Source: Clostridiales bacterium (GTDB lineage: Bacteria; Bacillota; Clostridia; Christensenellales; Borkfalkiaceae). Taken from it: a stretch of DNA of 64,000 bases. Location: positions 1-64,000 of the forward strand of contig SVHG01000013.1 in the NCBI GenBank assembly GCA_015055965.1, read 5' to 3'. Made by a program: the position numbers and the translations under genes. Position 1 is the first letter of the stretch. Every line of letters starts with the position of its first letter. This document shows, piece by piece, positions 10,094 through 19,622 of this stretch. The notes under the pieces are model-generated. The model did not search any database and was not told the DNA's origin. It saw only the letters and a list, made by a program, of their open reading frames with translations.

Positions 10094-11773
10094 ATGGGTA
10101 CAAAAAAACATAAATTTGCATTAATTTGTAAAAGAATTTTTACCGTTGGTTGCGTTTGCGCTTACCTTGGTTTAACCCTTATTTTATGCTTACAAGCGTT
10201 AAAGCCGGGCAACGAATCGGCAGATATAAGCAATAACGTTGGCGATAAAATTGACCAAATCGTAACGGATATTTCAAAACCCACCGTAGAAACGGTTGCG
10301 GTTACTTCAGTAGAAATTACCGGCGTTAAGGTTGGGGGCACAGTTTTAAGTGAGTTTCCCGTTGAGCTTCCCGTTGGCACGTCTTCTGCCCTTGTAACTA
10401 AGGTTTTACCCACTAATGCAAGCAATCCCGCGCTAACCTACTCTTCTTCAAACGAAAGCGTTGTAAAGGCTCATGCGGACGGAAGATTGGAAGCAATTAG
10501 CTTGGGGGATGCAAATATTACGGCAACCTCTAAGGAAAACGCACAAAAGAGCTTTTCAGTTCAAGTTACCGTTATTGCAATACCCTTGCAGTCCTTTGAA
10601 ATAGCGAACGTTCCTGATAATCTTCAGGTTGGTTCAAGTCACCGCTTAGATATTAGTTTTACACCTGTAAACACCACGCAAAGGTCGGTTACTTGGCAAT
10701 CCTCTAACGAAGCAATTCTTACCGTAAACGGCGCTGGCACTATAACAGCAATAGCTGAAGGTAGCGCAACGGTTACCGCAACCTCTACCGTAGATAACAC
10801 TATTTATTCAACCGCAACCATAACGGTTATTCCCAAGCAAATAGAGCCCGTTATTCCCGTTGAATCGGTTACAATCCAAGCTCAATCAACGGTGGCGCGC
10901 GTTGGCGAAAGCACTACTCTTACCGCCGTTATAGCTCCGGCAAACGCTTCAGACAGTCTTGTATGGACCAGCTCAAACGAAAGCGTTGCAACAGTTAACC
11001 AAAGCGGTTTAGTTAGATTTATTAAAGCAGGTAGCGTAACCATAACCGTTGAATGCAGTAATTACGATTTTGAAGATAGCATTACCCTTACCGTTAAGGA
11101 AATTCTTTCTTCCACCGTTACAATCGAAACGGAAGGCTTAACTCAAGCAGAGGGCGGTTACACCTTAAAGGAAGGCACTTCCGGCAAGATTAAAGGTGTT
11201 TTAGAGGAAAATGCAACCGTTTTAACCGTTACTTACTCTTCTTCTGATTCTTCTATTGCGTCTATCAGTCAAGACGGCGTTATTGAAGCTCTTAAGGCTG
11301 GCACGGTTACCATTACCGCAACCACCACTTACGACGGCGAAAGCGTTCAATCATCAATTACCTTAACAGTTTCTCGCATAACCTTAAGCGATACAGTTAA
11401 AAACTTCTATTATTTAATAAGAAAGGGTATCGGCCACTTTGGCGCATTCTTAGTTCTTGGCATTTTTGCAACCTTTAGTTACTTTATGTTGTTTAGCAAA
11501 AGCACAAAAGGCAAAATTTGGGGCTTTGGCGTTTGCGTTGTTGCAGGCTTTGCAGTTGCCGGCTTAACGGAAATCTTACAGCTTCCCCTATTCACCCAAG
11601 GCAGATATTGCTCTTTTAAAGACGTTATGATTGACTTTGGCGGTTACTGCACCTCTACCCTTGCTATATACTTAATTATTTTTGCGATCCACTTTATTAA
11701 GCTTTACAAAAGTAAAAAGAAGGCGCTTACAGTAGAAAACAGCACTGCCGTTGTTGACGGTACTGAAGAATAA
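10094..11773 (+). CDS. VanZ-like membrane protein containing tandem Ig-like (Big_2) domains
   Basis: TM1 followed by LKPGNESADISNNV, about four Big_2 repeats (SSNESVxxVxxxGxxxAxxxGxxxIT), then VanZ-like RKGIGHFGAFLVLG...LTEILQLPLFTQGRYCSFKDVMIDFGG. RBS before ATG 10094. Confidence 0.8.
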   Translation: MGTKKHKFALICKRIFTVGCVCAYLGLTLILCLQALKPGNESADISNNVGDKIDQIVTDISKPTVETVAVTSVEITGVKVGGTVLSEFPVELPVGTSSALVTKVLPTNASNPALTYSSSNESVVKAHADGRLEAISLGDANITATSKENAQKSFSVQVTVIAIPLQSFEIANVPDNLQVGSSHRLDISFTPVNTTQRSVTWQSSNEAILTVNGAGTITAIAEGSATVTATSTVDNTIYSTATITVIPKQIEPVIPVESVTIQAQSTVARVGESTTLTAVIAPANASDSLVWTSSNESVATVNQSGLVRFIKAGSVTITVECSNYDFEDSITLTVKEILSSTVTIETEGLTQAEGGYTLKEGTSGKIKGVLEENATVLTVTYSSSDSSIASISQDGVIEALKAGTVTITATTTYDGESVQSSITLTVSRITLSDTVKNFYYLIRKGIGHFGAFLVLGIFATFSYFMLFSKSTKGKIWGFGVCVVAGFAVAGLTEILQLPLFTQGRYCSFKDVMIDFGGYCTSTLAIYLIIFAIHFIKLYKSKKKALTVENSTAVVDGTEE

Positions 11774-11786
11774 TATAAACGCAAAC

Positions 11787-11822
11787 TAAAAGCGGAAAGG
11801 GTTTAATCTTTCCGCTTTTTTA
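11787..11822 (+). terminator. intrinsic terminator
   Basis: AAAAGCGGAAAG-ggtttaat-CTTTCCGCTTTTTT. Confidence 0.85.
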
Positions 11823-12032
11823 TTTTACTTTTAACGAGCGTTACTTTACCGCGCGTTTTACTTTATTATTTAATTAAAATCAGCTAATTTTTTAAATAAA
11901 GTGCTGTAAATTTGACTTAATTAATAAAATGTAGTAAAATCTATGTTGCTTGCAATAGCTTTGCTTATTTTAAGCATAATCAAATCAAGCCCCTGTTGGC
12001 TTGTTCTATCCCAAAATGTAATTTAATAATAT

Positions 12033-12053
12033 GCTTCCATAGTTAAATGGATA
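12033..12053 (+). repeat. partial copy of tRNA-Arg 5' end
   Basis: gcttccatagttaaatggata is identical to the first 21 nt of the tRNA at 12174. Confidence 0.8.
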
Positions 12054-12173
12054 AGTCGGCATGGCCGACGGCGTTCGCAAGCCTTGCTTGCTCGGCTAAA
12101 CAATGCTTGTTAATCCATTAATTTTCTCTTTTCTTGTAAATACTTTACCAGTACATCAACTTAATACTCATTT

Positions 12174-12248
12174 GCTTCCATAGTTAAATGGATATAACAA
12201 GCCCCTCCTAAGGGCTAGTTCTGGGTTCGATTCCCGGTGGGAGTGCCA
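12174..12248 (+). tRNA. tRNA-Arg (anticodon CCT)
   Basis: Acceptor GCTTCCA/TGGGAGT (with wobbles), anticodon arm AGCCC-CTCCTAA-GGGCT, T-loop GTTCGATTC, encoded CCA. Confidence 0.9.
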
Positions 12249-12382
12249 GGCTGCCAACAGTAATTGCGTATGAACTTGTATCTGTTGACTGCAAAGATAG
12301 CGTAACCTTCATTCATACGAGGGCGATTGTAAAGCGGAGTTCGTTCTCCGCCGCTATACCAAAAATTCAGCGTATTATCGCT

Positions 12383-12416
12383 TGTTAAAAACGACCGATT
12401 TCTCGGTCGTTTTTGC
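12383..12416 (+). terminator. intrinsic terminator-like hairpin
   Basis: aaaaACGACCGAtttcTCGGTCGTttttgc. Confidence 0.65.
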
Positions 12417-12549
12417 ATTGTAGCGCGTTGTTTATTCTTCTTTAAATTCGGTCAGCATTCGCAGGTGCGCTTGCCTATAGTATTTCCTGAATGTCGCCCA
12501 CGGTAGGGGTAATCTATAAATTTTAGATTCATATCAACAGTTTCAATGT

Positions 12550-12594
12550 ACTCCTAAGGGCTAGTTCTGGATTCGATTCCCTGTAGGGACGCCA
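12550..12594 (+). repeat. partial copy of tRNA-Arg 3' half (anticodon loop to CCA)
   Basis: ctcctaagggctagttctggattcgattccctgtagggacgcca closely matches the 3' half of tRNA 12174-12248. Confidence 0.85.
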
Positions 12595-12628
12595 CAAACC
12601 ACAAAATATTGTGTTCTTTTTTCTTTAT

Positions 12629-12751
12629 TTAGTAGTCCATGTAACTATATATATTGGTGTTTTGTTTAAGGACGTAATCAAACAATTCCATTTTCTCATC
12701 TTCTCTAAATCGTGCTAAAAACGCCTTAAAATCGTCTCTTCTGTGTCTCAT
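12629..12751 (-). pseudogene. short ORF or remnant of a truncated gene
   Basis: Reads MRHRRDDFKAFLARFREDEKMELFDYVLKQNTNIYSYMDY*, with open frame extending upstream of the ATG (SYSKGVSLEFEQSRAELL). Confidence 0.35.
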
Positions 12752-12846
12752 GAGTAATTCCGCGCGAGATTGTTCAAACTCAAGGCTAACGCCTTTAGAA
12801 TACGATCACAGAAAAATTTTTGATATAGAAATTTTTTGAAAACATA

Positions 12847-12875
12847 TTGACAAATAACTTGTTTTGTGTTATACT
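12847..12875 (+). promoter_or_regulatory. sigma-A-type promoter TTGACA-N17-TATACT
   Basis: -35 TTGACA 12847-12852, 17-nt spacer, -10 TATACT 12870-12875. Confidence 0.8.
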
Positions 12876-12974
12876 AAATATGTAAAATCTACTTAAGCAA
12901 ACAAAAAATTATATAACTTACCGATAATATCCCCCATTACTTGTAAAAAATACTGATTAAAGGAGGTACTACCG

Positions 12975-12992
12975 ATGGTTTATTTTTGTTGA
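12975..12992 (+). CDS. putative 5-aa leader peptide MVYFC
   Basis: aaaggagg SD at 12959-12966, 8 nt before ATG GTT TAT TTT TGT TGA; the stop abuts a terminator stem. Confidence 0.5.
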   Translation: MVYFC

Positions 12993-13038
12993 CGTAACAG
13001 TTCCGTTATAAGGATATTGTTGCGTTTTTTTGTTTTTT
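12992..13038 (+). terminator. attenuator-like intrinsic terminator in the leader of the lipoprotein gene
   Basis: ACGTAACAGT.../...ATATTGTTGCGT stem followed by TTTTTTTGTTTTTTT. Confidence 0.7.
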
Positions 13039-13087
13039 TATATTATTTTAACTACGATATTAAATTTACGAGTGTGTAAGGAGGTTT

Positions 13088-13708
13088 TTGAATAACATTA
13101 AAATGAAACAAATTGTTGCAATTGTCTTAATTTTTATTACGCTGTTTTTAACGGGATGCAACCCTTTTGACAACGGGTCAACTAAATATTTAACGCAAAA
13201 AATGGACGAAATTCCATTAGAGTATGATGGATATGAGTTGGTTTCGGCTATAGGAACTGACTATTTATATAATATTCAAGGTCAAGTAAACTATAACGGT
13301 CAAACAATAAACGTTACAAAGGGTTATTATATCGGTGATAACTTCCATCCTGATGATTATTGTATCGAAACTGATACTAAAACAATATACGTAAACAACG
13401 AATATATGAGAAAAAAAAGCGAGGTATACGTTCAAATACACAATATTTGGGTAGGGTGGCGTAATTCAACCGCAGGCATTGGAACAAGTTCTATTATGTC
13501 AATCAATGTTTATGACAATCAATTGTTCATCATTACAAATGGTTTACATCAACAATTAAATCAATACCAAAAGATATCAAACTATCCGATTTCTTTATAC
13601 CATTTTGATTTGGAAAATGAAACTATACTGTATGCCGGATATTATAATGATTTTAGCAATGCTCTGCCTGCAATTAAAATTTGCAAAAAAGGAGAAAATC
13701 AAAGATGA
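13088..13708 (+). CDS. lipoprotein of unknown function
   Basis: Signal peptide with lipobox (IFITLFLTGCN); upstream aaggaggt; TTG 13088 or ATG 13103 start. Confidence 0.75.
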   Translation: MNNIKMKQIVAIVLIFITLFLTGCNPFDNGSTKYLTQKMDEIPLEYDGYELVSAIGTDYLYNIQGQVNYNGQTINVTKGYYIGDNFHPDDYCIETDTKTIYVNNEYMRKKSEVYVQIHNIWVGWRNSTAGIGTSSIMSINVYDNQLFIITNGLHQQLNQYQKISNYPISLYHFDLENETILYAGYYNDFSNALPAIKICKKGENQR

Positions 13709-16700
13709 AAATAAAATTTAACGTTATTTTGACATCAATTTTTATTGCTTGTTTAACTATTTTTTCTATTACACCATTTGCTTCATTTTTTGCACACGCC
13801 TATAGCACGGTAAATATTACAGAACAAGAATTATACAATCAAACAAACACTTATAATGTTAATACTAATTTTTTTGACGAAGATGAAAGCTTTGTGAGAC
13901 AAGAAGTCCCTTCTGTTGAAGATGATCCCTCTTTCAAATATAGAACCGCACAATATCATTTAGAATATGATTTATCGATTAACAACCCAAATGTAAATAA
14001 TATTATGTCTTCTCCGCAAATTACTGTTCTTACCCCAGGCTTAAATTCATATGCATGTACATGGAGTAATAATCTATTAAATAGAGAACAATTTTCTTAT
14101 GATAGCAATTCTTTGATTAATAGAATTGCTCATGCGGCAGGCGGAGCTAATATCTATTGGGCAAAAGTACCTGAAACAGAAGGAACGAATCCTCCAAATT
14201 ATACTAGTTTTGATTTGTATGATATTACAGACCAAAACAATGAAAGTATAGCATACTTAAACAACACTAAAGTTGAAAATATTTCCGATATTTCAAAACA
14301 TATTATTATCGTTTTTGAACCAGCTGATGCCGATGGTTCAACAGATAATTTATATTATCAATTTAATTATGTCTTAAGCCGTATAGTATATGACATAAAA
14401 ATTTTAAATGGAGGGAAGTTACCAAAATTAAACTTGATTGGACATAGCAGAGGCGGTTTAGTAAACTTGAAATATGCATTAGACCATCCTGATTTGGTAG
14501 AATCATTAGTTAGCATAGGCACACCTTATTTCGCATCAACAACAGCGCGTTTATTTGGAGAAGCTTTTATGGGCCCCTGTGATGGATTAGATGATATTTT
14601 AAACGCAGATATTTATTATGATTATAATACCCGTTGGAACAAAAACTATGAAAATTTATATAAGGACATTAACGTTTATGCCTATGGAAGTTATCATACG
14701 TTAGTCTCTTTATCAGAGGCAATGTTTAATGACACCTCTGGAATGATTAATGATTTAGGAGCAACCGGAATAGCTGCAGGATTAGGCGTTTTAAATGCCG
14801 CTAAATTAGTTACCGGATATAATTATTTTAATGAACAATTACTTTTAGGGCTTCTTACGGAATGTTTGGATATTATATTTCCTGAAAGTGCCTTAGTTGA
14901 TGCGGCAGAAATAATTTTTCAAGAAATAAATTATGATATATTCCCTATGTTTGTATCGTGGTATAATGATATTTTGGTACCATTAGAATCTCAACTGGGT
15001 AATGATAGCGGCCGCGTAGACTATCAGGCCAATAATACAGATGAACCTATTGTAAATTATACAGGTAGCTATATGGGGTTTAACCGAATAATTCGTCCAT
15101 ATGTTGGAGGAGACGTAGATTACTCTAAAGTAGCACAGAATCTACCGCCTGTAGGGCATAATTTAGAACCACAAGATTCAGTTATAATTAATAGCATTAT
15201 TTGCAACTTGGATTTTGGAACTGCAACTAATGGATTTATTTTTACAGAAAAAGACGACGGGACTGTTGTCGTTGATGGATATAAAGGCACCTATGTTGGC
15301 GATAATTTGATTATTCCATCCATTCTGGAAGGGAAAACAGTATCTGAAATTTCCAAATTCGCTTTTTTAGGCTTTAATAAAAGTGATATAAAAACTATCT
15401 CTTTACCCAACACATTAAAAACTATAGGAATGTATGCTTTCGCTGATTTTAGTCAAGTAGAAAACATAGTTTTTGGTGCTGATTCTCAATTAATTGAAAT
15501 ACAAGATGGCGCATTTGCTAATTGCAGTCAACTTCAATCCATTACATTACCTGCGACTTTAGAAACGATTGTTTCAACTGCATTGATAAATTGTTCTAAC
15601 TTATCTACTATAACAATTGGTAATAATAGTACATATGAGAGTAAAGATGGAGTGTTATATACTAAAAATTTAAAAAAATTATTAATATATCCCGCTGGGC
15701 GAAACGCTCAAACATATACTATAGAAGATAATTGCACTACTATAGAGGCATATGCTTTTTTGAACAATAATCATATTTTGAATTTGAATTTAAATAATGT
15801 AGAAATAATTGATTATTATGGAATTTATAGCTGTGCTAACTTATCAACCATATCTGGCGCAAATTTAGATTATATAGAATTGGGCGTATTTTTAGATACT
15901 CCTTTTTTAACTAACAACAGTAACGAGATGGTAATATTAGGTAATGTTCTAATTCGTTATCAAGGGGATGATACAGAAATCGTTATATCAAACGTAACCT
16001 CCATAGCCCCCTTATGTTTTGCAGGGAATGAAACATTAACGGAAGTAACATTTGATAATGATGTAACGAATATAGGGCGTTATGCTTTTTATGCTTGCAA
16101 TAATTTAGAAAATGTATACTTTAACAACTTAAATAATGTGGTATATATTGGAACCGCAACATTTGATAAGAATTCGGATGATCAAAAAATATATGTACCT
16201 GCTTGCTTATTAAGCGACTATCTAGACAATGATGTATGGGATCAATACGATTTAAGCGTGCATCAAACAGCCATTAATTACGAGCTTTTCGGCGGAACAA
16301 TTCCTAACACCTATAATACTGCTATAGGTTACGGAGACTTCTTTGATTTACCGATTCCGCTTAAAACCGGTTACTTGTTTGACGGATGGTATAATAGCAA
16401 TATTAACGGTGTTGTCTGCGGGGATGGATATCTTAACGGCGAACAATGGCAAAGTTATGACGAAACTGTTAATTTGTATGCAAAATGGGAGCCTGAAACT
16501 TATACAATTACCTTAAATCCCAATGGTGGCAATGTCGTGCTTGCAACAGTAAATTATACAATTGAAGATAATGTAGTATTACCTACACCCACTTTAGCAG
16601 GGTATCACTTTGATGGGTGGTATTTATCTTCAAATTTTGCAACTGAAAATTATATAGGAGATACTCTTCCTGTTGGAACAACAGGCAATTTGCAATTATA

Positions 16701-19401
16701 TGCAAAATGGACTGCTGAAACTTATACAATTACGTATGATTTAAATGCAAATGGTCCTGGCGCTATTTTAACATCACCGACAGCAACAAAAAACGTTACA
16801 TATGGTCAACCATATTCTCTCGATATTCCAACAAGAGAAGGGCATATATTCAATGGTTGGAAAGATGTTAACGGTGTGTTTTATAGCAATGAGAATGGTG
16901 CCTCTACATTTAGTCAATGGAATTATGCCGGAAATATCACATTAAAAGCCGATTGGACGAGAATAGAATATTACATTAAAATTACTGACGAAGGTCGAGT
17001 TTATTGGCTTACTGAAGAAAGCGATTTTGACACTTATCAAAGTCCTATTGAATACGGAACAGAATTGCTTAGTCCTAGTCTTTTAGCCGAAGCATTTAAT
17101 CCAAATAATGTAAGCTTAAAAGTTGGTCACAAATTTAAATATTTTACAGCTTCATCAACCTCTGATACCCCAATTTCTAGTTGGAATGATATAGTTCCTA
17201 ATAATATTTCCGATGGGTCTATCGTAAATATTTATACTTATTATGAAAAAGAAATTAATTTTTCAATCGACTTTATTGGCTTTGCTACACAACCTGGAAC
17301 CAATCCATTTGTAACTGAATATGATAATGAAATTACATATGTTACACCATCAGATCTAGTAGGTTACACATTTAAATACTGGAAAGTTGCAAACGTTCTT
17401 GAAAATTTACGTTATGAAGGCACAACTCTTGCTCCTGGGTCACCATTTCAACATGCTCGTATGCCCGATTTATCCGAGGGGATTGAAGAGGATGGAACAC
17501 ATATTTATTTAGAGCCCTATTATGAAGCAAATACTTATTTTATTGGATTATCATCTACATACGGAACATTACCTTATACTTCTAAAGAAATAGTATATGA
17601 GACAACTACAACATTGCCCGTACTAACAGAAACAGGTAGAACCTTTCTCGGTTGGTATACTAGCTCTAATGGAGGAACTCAAATAACATCTAGTAATGGA
17701 ATAATGACAGACACTTGGGTTACTGCATACAACGTTATTCTATACGCGCAATGGAGCACAAATGTTTATTCAATATCTTATATTTCAGAAGGTACTCTTA
17801 TTGATCAAACAACTTTTACTATTGATTCTTTGCCACAAACTCTTTTAAACGTATCTCGTGGTGGTTACAGATTTATGGGATGGTATACTGATACAAGTTA
17901 TGAGAATAGGATATATCAAATTTCAGAAATTGGCAATATAACAGTTTATGCTAAATGGGAACAATTTCATACTGTTTCATTTATCACAACGAATGGAACA
18001 TTTTGCGATCCTATAATAGGTATTGAAGGAGAAAGTATTATTCTCCCCTCAAGTACTCGTGGTGGATATCATGGGACATGGTCTTTCTGGGGATATCTTA
18101 CTAACGACGTAACTGTTTCAAATTTTGGATGTAGCTATACAATTGGCAATACTGATACTACACTGTCTGTAGTATGGAAAGAAAAAACATTAAATGAATG
18201 TTACAATTATAATACTATGGCTTATGAAATTTGGACGTTTAATCAACTAAATAGCATAAGAAATAATTATGAAACATATGAGACTTATGGTACATATAAG
18301 TTAATGACAGATATCACTCTTTCCGGATATTGGGAGCCATTGCCTTCTTTCTATGGGACTTTTGACGGCAACAATCACAAAATAAAAAACCTAAGATTTT
18401 CAAGTAACAATATTTTTACTAGTAATTTAACGTATATTGGATTTTTCCAAAAAAATTATGGAACAATTCAAAATATTCAATTTACCAACGTTCAAGTTAA
18501 TTTAATACAGAATAACACCGTGAATTTTGGCGTGGTTAGTGGCTTATGTTCCAATAATGCTCGAATTATTAATTGCGATGTGTTGTCAGATACAATTATG
18601 ACAATTCAAACAGGATCTTATGAATTATCTGCTGGTGCAATTACTGGTTATAGTCAAGGCGGATATATAGAACAATGTGGTGCTTCATTTTATATTTTAA
18701 AAACTAATAACGTCGGGTACTGTAATGTTGGCGGTATAGTTGGAGCGAATACAACAGGCGATGTTGTCAGATGTTATAGTGAAGGTAGGATTGAGGCATT
18801 TTCTTCAGGGAATGGGGTAAACCTAGATGTAGGCGGCTTAATTGGTAGGTGTGCTTATTCAAATACATACGGTTCTCCTAGTTATGTAAGCAACTGCTAT
18901 TCTACTTGCTATGTTTATGCAGAAACCACCGGCACTTCAAGTTATGTTTTCGTAGGCGGTTTAATTGGTGTTTTAAAGGAGAGTCGGGTAAATTATTCTT
19001 TTGCAACAGGTGAGGTTTATGGAAAGAACCATACAGGAAATGTTGTTGCGGGTGGCTTTGCAGGAGTAATAGAAAATTGCACCGGTCAAGGTTATGTGTA
19101 TAATTGTTTCACTTTTGGCGATGTTTATGCAAGAGGAAATTATTCCGGCGCAGAAAGACGCTACAGCTTCTTTGGACGCCTTTGCGGAGATGAAGCCAAC
19201 AATAGTTTTTTAAATATTTACTATAATATCAACTCTAAATTTAAAGATGGACTAACAGGAACTGAAGTTACATGGAATGCTTCGTGGTATATTGGGAAAA
19301 CAGAAGCACAACTTAAAACTATTAGTTTTCAAATTGAAGAATTAGGTCTTAATTCTACTTATTGGAATTTTGTAGAAGGGCAATTCCCTACATTAAAGTA
19401 A
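13705..19401 (+). CDS. giant secreted protein: alpha/beta-hydrolase (lipase-like), BspA-type LRRs, InlB/Flg_new repeats, GLUG-like repeats
   Basis: Signal peptide; LIGHSRGGLVNLKYA nucleophile elbow; LRR_5 repeats; NGGxxxxxxxx..GYxFDGWYxxxxxxx repeats; GGLIG/GGFAG repeats near the C-terminus. Confidence 0.85.
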   Translation: MKIKFNVILTSIFIACLTIFSITPFASFFAHAYSTVNITEQELYNQTNTYNVNTNFFDEDESFVRQEVPSVEDDPSFKYRTAQYHLEYDLSINNPNVNNIMSSPQITVLTPGLNSYACTWSNNLLNREQFSYDSNSLINRIAHAAGGANIYWAKVPETEGTNPPNYTSFDLYDITDQNNESIAYLNNTKVENISDISKHIIIVFEPADADGSTDNLYYQFNYVLSRIVYDIKILNGGKLPKLNLIGHSRGGLVNLKYALDHPDLVESLVSIGTPYFASTTARLFGEAFMGPCDGLDDILNADIYYDYNTRWNKNYENLYKDINVYAYGSYHTLVSLSEAMFNDTSGMINDLGATGIAAGLGVLNAAKLVTGYNYFNEQLLLGLLTECLDIIFPESALVDAAEIIFQEINYDIFPMFVSWYNDILVPLESQLGNDSGRVDYQANNTDEPIVNYTGSYMGFNRIIRPYVGGDVDYSKVAQNLPPVGHNLEPQDSVIINSIICNLDFGTATNGFIFTEKDDGTVVVDGYKGTYVGDNLIIPSILEGKTVSEISKFAFLGFNKSDIKTISLPNTLKTIGMYAFADFSQVENIVFGADSQLIEIQDGAFANCSQLQSITLPATLETIVSTALINCSNLSTITIGNNSTYESKDGVLYTKNLKKLLIYPAGRNAQTYTIEDNCTTIEAYAFLNNNHILNLNLNNVEIIDYYGIYSCANLSTISGANLDYIELGVFLDTPFLTNNSNEMVILGNVLIRYQGDDTEIVISNVTSIAPLCFAGNETLTEVTFDNDVTNIGRYAFYACNNLENVYFNNLNNVVYIGTATFDKNSDDQKIYVPACLLSDYLDNDVWDQYDLSVHQTAINYELFGGTIPNTYNTAIGYGDFFDLPIPLKTGYLFDGWYNSNINGVVCGDGYLNGEQWQSYDETVNLYAKWEPETYTITLNPNGGNVVLATVNYTIEDNVVLPTPTLAGYHFDGWYLSSNFATENYIGDTLPVGTTGNLQLYAKWTAETYTITYDLNANGPGAILTSPTATKNVTYGQPYSLDIPTREGHIFNGWKDVNGVFYSNENGASTFSQWNYAGNITLKADWTRIEYYIKITDEGRVYWLTEESDFDTYQSPIEYGTELLSPSLLAEAFNPNNVSLKVGHKFKYFTASSTSDTPISSWNDIVPNNISDGSIVNIYTYYEKEINFSIDFIGFATQPGTNPFVTEYDNEITYVTPSDLVGYTFKYWKVANVLENLRYEGTTLAPGSPFQHARMPDLSEGIEEDGTHIYLEPYYEANTYFIGLSSTYGTLPYTSKEIVYETTTTLPVLTETGRTFLGWYTSSNGGTQITSSNGIMTDTWVTAYNVILYAQWSTNVYSISYISEGTLIDQTTFTIDSLPQTLLNVSRGGYRFMGWYTDTSYENRIYQISEIGNITVYAKWEQFHTVSFITTNGTFCDPIIGIEGESIILPSSTRGGYHGTWSFWGYLTNDVTVSNFGCSYTIGNTDTTLSVVWKEKTLNECYNYNTMAYEIWTFNQLNSIRNNYETYETYGTYKLMTDITLSGYWEPLPSFYGTFDGNNHKIKNLRFSSNNIFTSNLTYIGFFQKNYGTIQNIQFTNVQVNLIQNNTVNFGVVSGLCSNNARIINCDVLSDTIMTIQTGSYELSAGAITGYSQGGYIEQCGASFYILKTNNVGYCNVGGIVGANTTGDVVRCYSEGRIEAFSSGNGVNLDVGGLIGRCAYSNTYGSPSYVSNCYSTCYVYAETTGTSSYVFVGGLIGVLKESRVNYSFATGEVYGKNHTGNVVAGGFAGVIENCTGQGYVYNCFTFGDVYARGNYSGAERRYSFFGRLCGDEANNSFLNIYYNINSKFKDGLTGTEVTWNASWYIGKTEAQLKTISFQIEELGLNSTYWNFVEGQFPTLK

Positions 19402-19418
19402 AAAATTTATTAGTAGCT

Positions 19419-19456
19419 ATTGACGCTCGGACAATATGTCCGAGCGTCAATCTTTT
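19419..19456 (+). terminator. strong intrinsic terminator
   Basis: 15-bp perfect stem ATTGACGCTCGGACA-ata-TGTCCGAGCGTCAAT followed by ctttttg. Confidence 0.92.
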
Positions 19457-19546
19457 TGTATTCATCTTACGGTATATACGATTTGCCTCCTACTATAACG
19501 ACTTTTCTAGTAATACCATCAATTATCTTTTCTGAAAAGTCTGGAT

Positions 19547-19570
19547 GTCCGTTTCCCGTTGGGTGTGCCA
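19547..19570 (+). repeat. degenerate tRNA-Arg 3'-end-like sequence
   Basis: gtccgtttcccgttgggtgtgcca matches gttcgattcccggtgggagtgcca of tRNA-Arg at 20 of 24 positions. Confidence 0.5.
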
Positions 19571-19604
19571 AAAAAAAGAACAGTTGAATACTGTTCTTTT
19601 TTTT
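19569..19604. terminator. bidirectional intrinsic terminator
   Basis: AAAAAAAAGAACAGT-tgaat-ACTGTTCTTTTTTTT. Confidence 0.85.
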
Positions 19605-19622
19605 ATCAAAACCGCAGGTTTT

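Noticed and set aside
12215-12418. 67-aa minus ORF MQKRPRNRSF...PGTPTGNRTQN
   Set aside because: It reads antisense through the tRNA-Arg 3' half; such peptides are tRNA translation artefacts.
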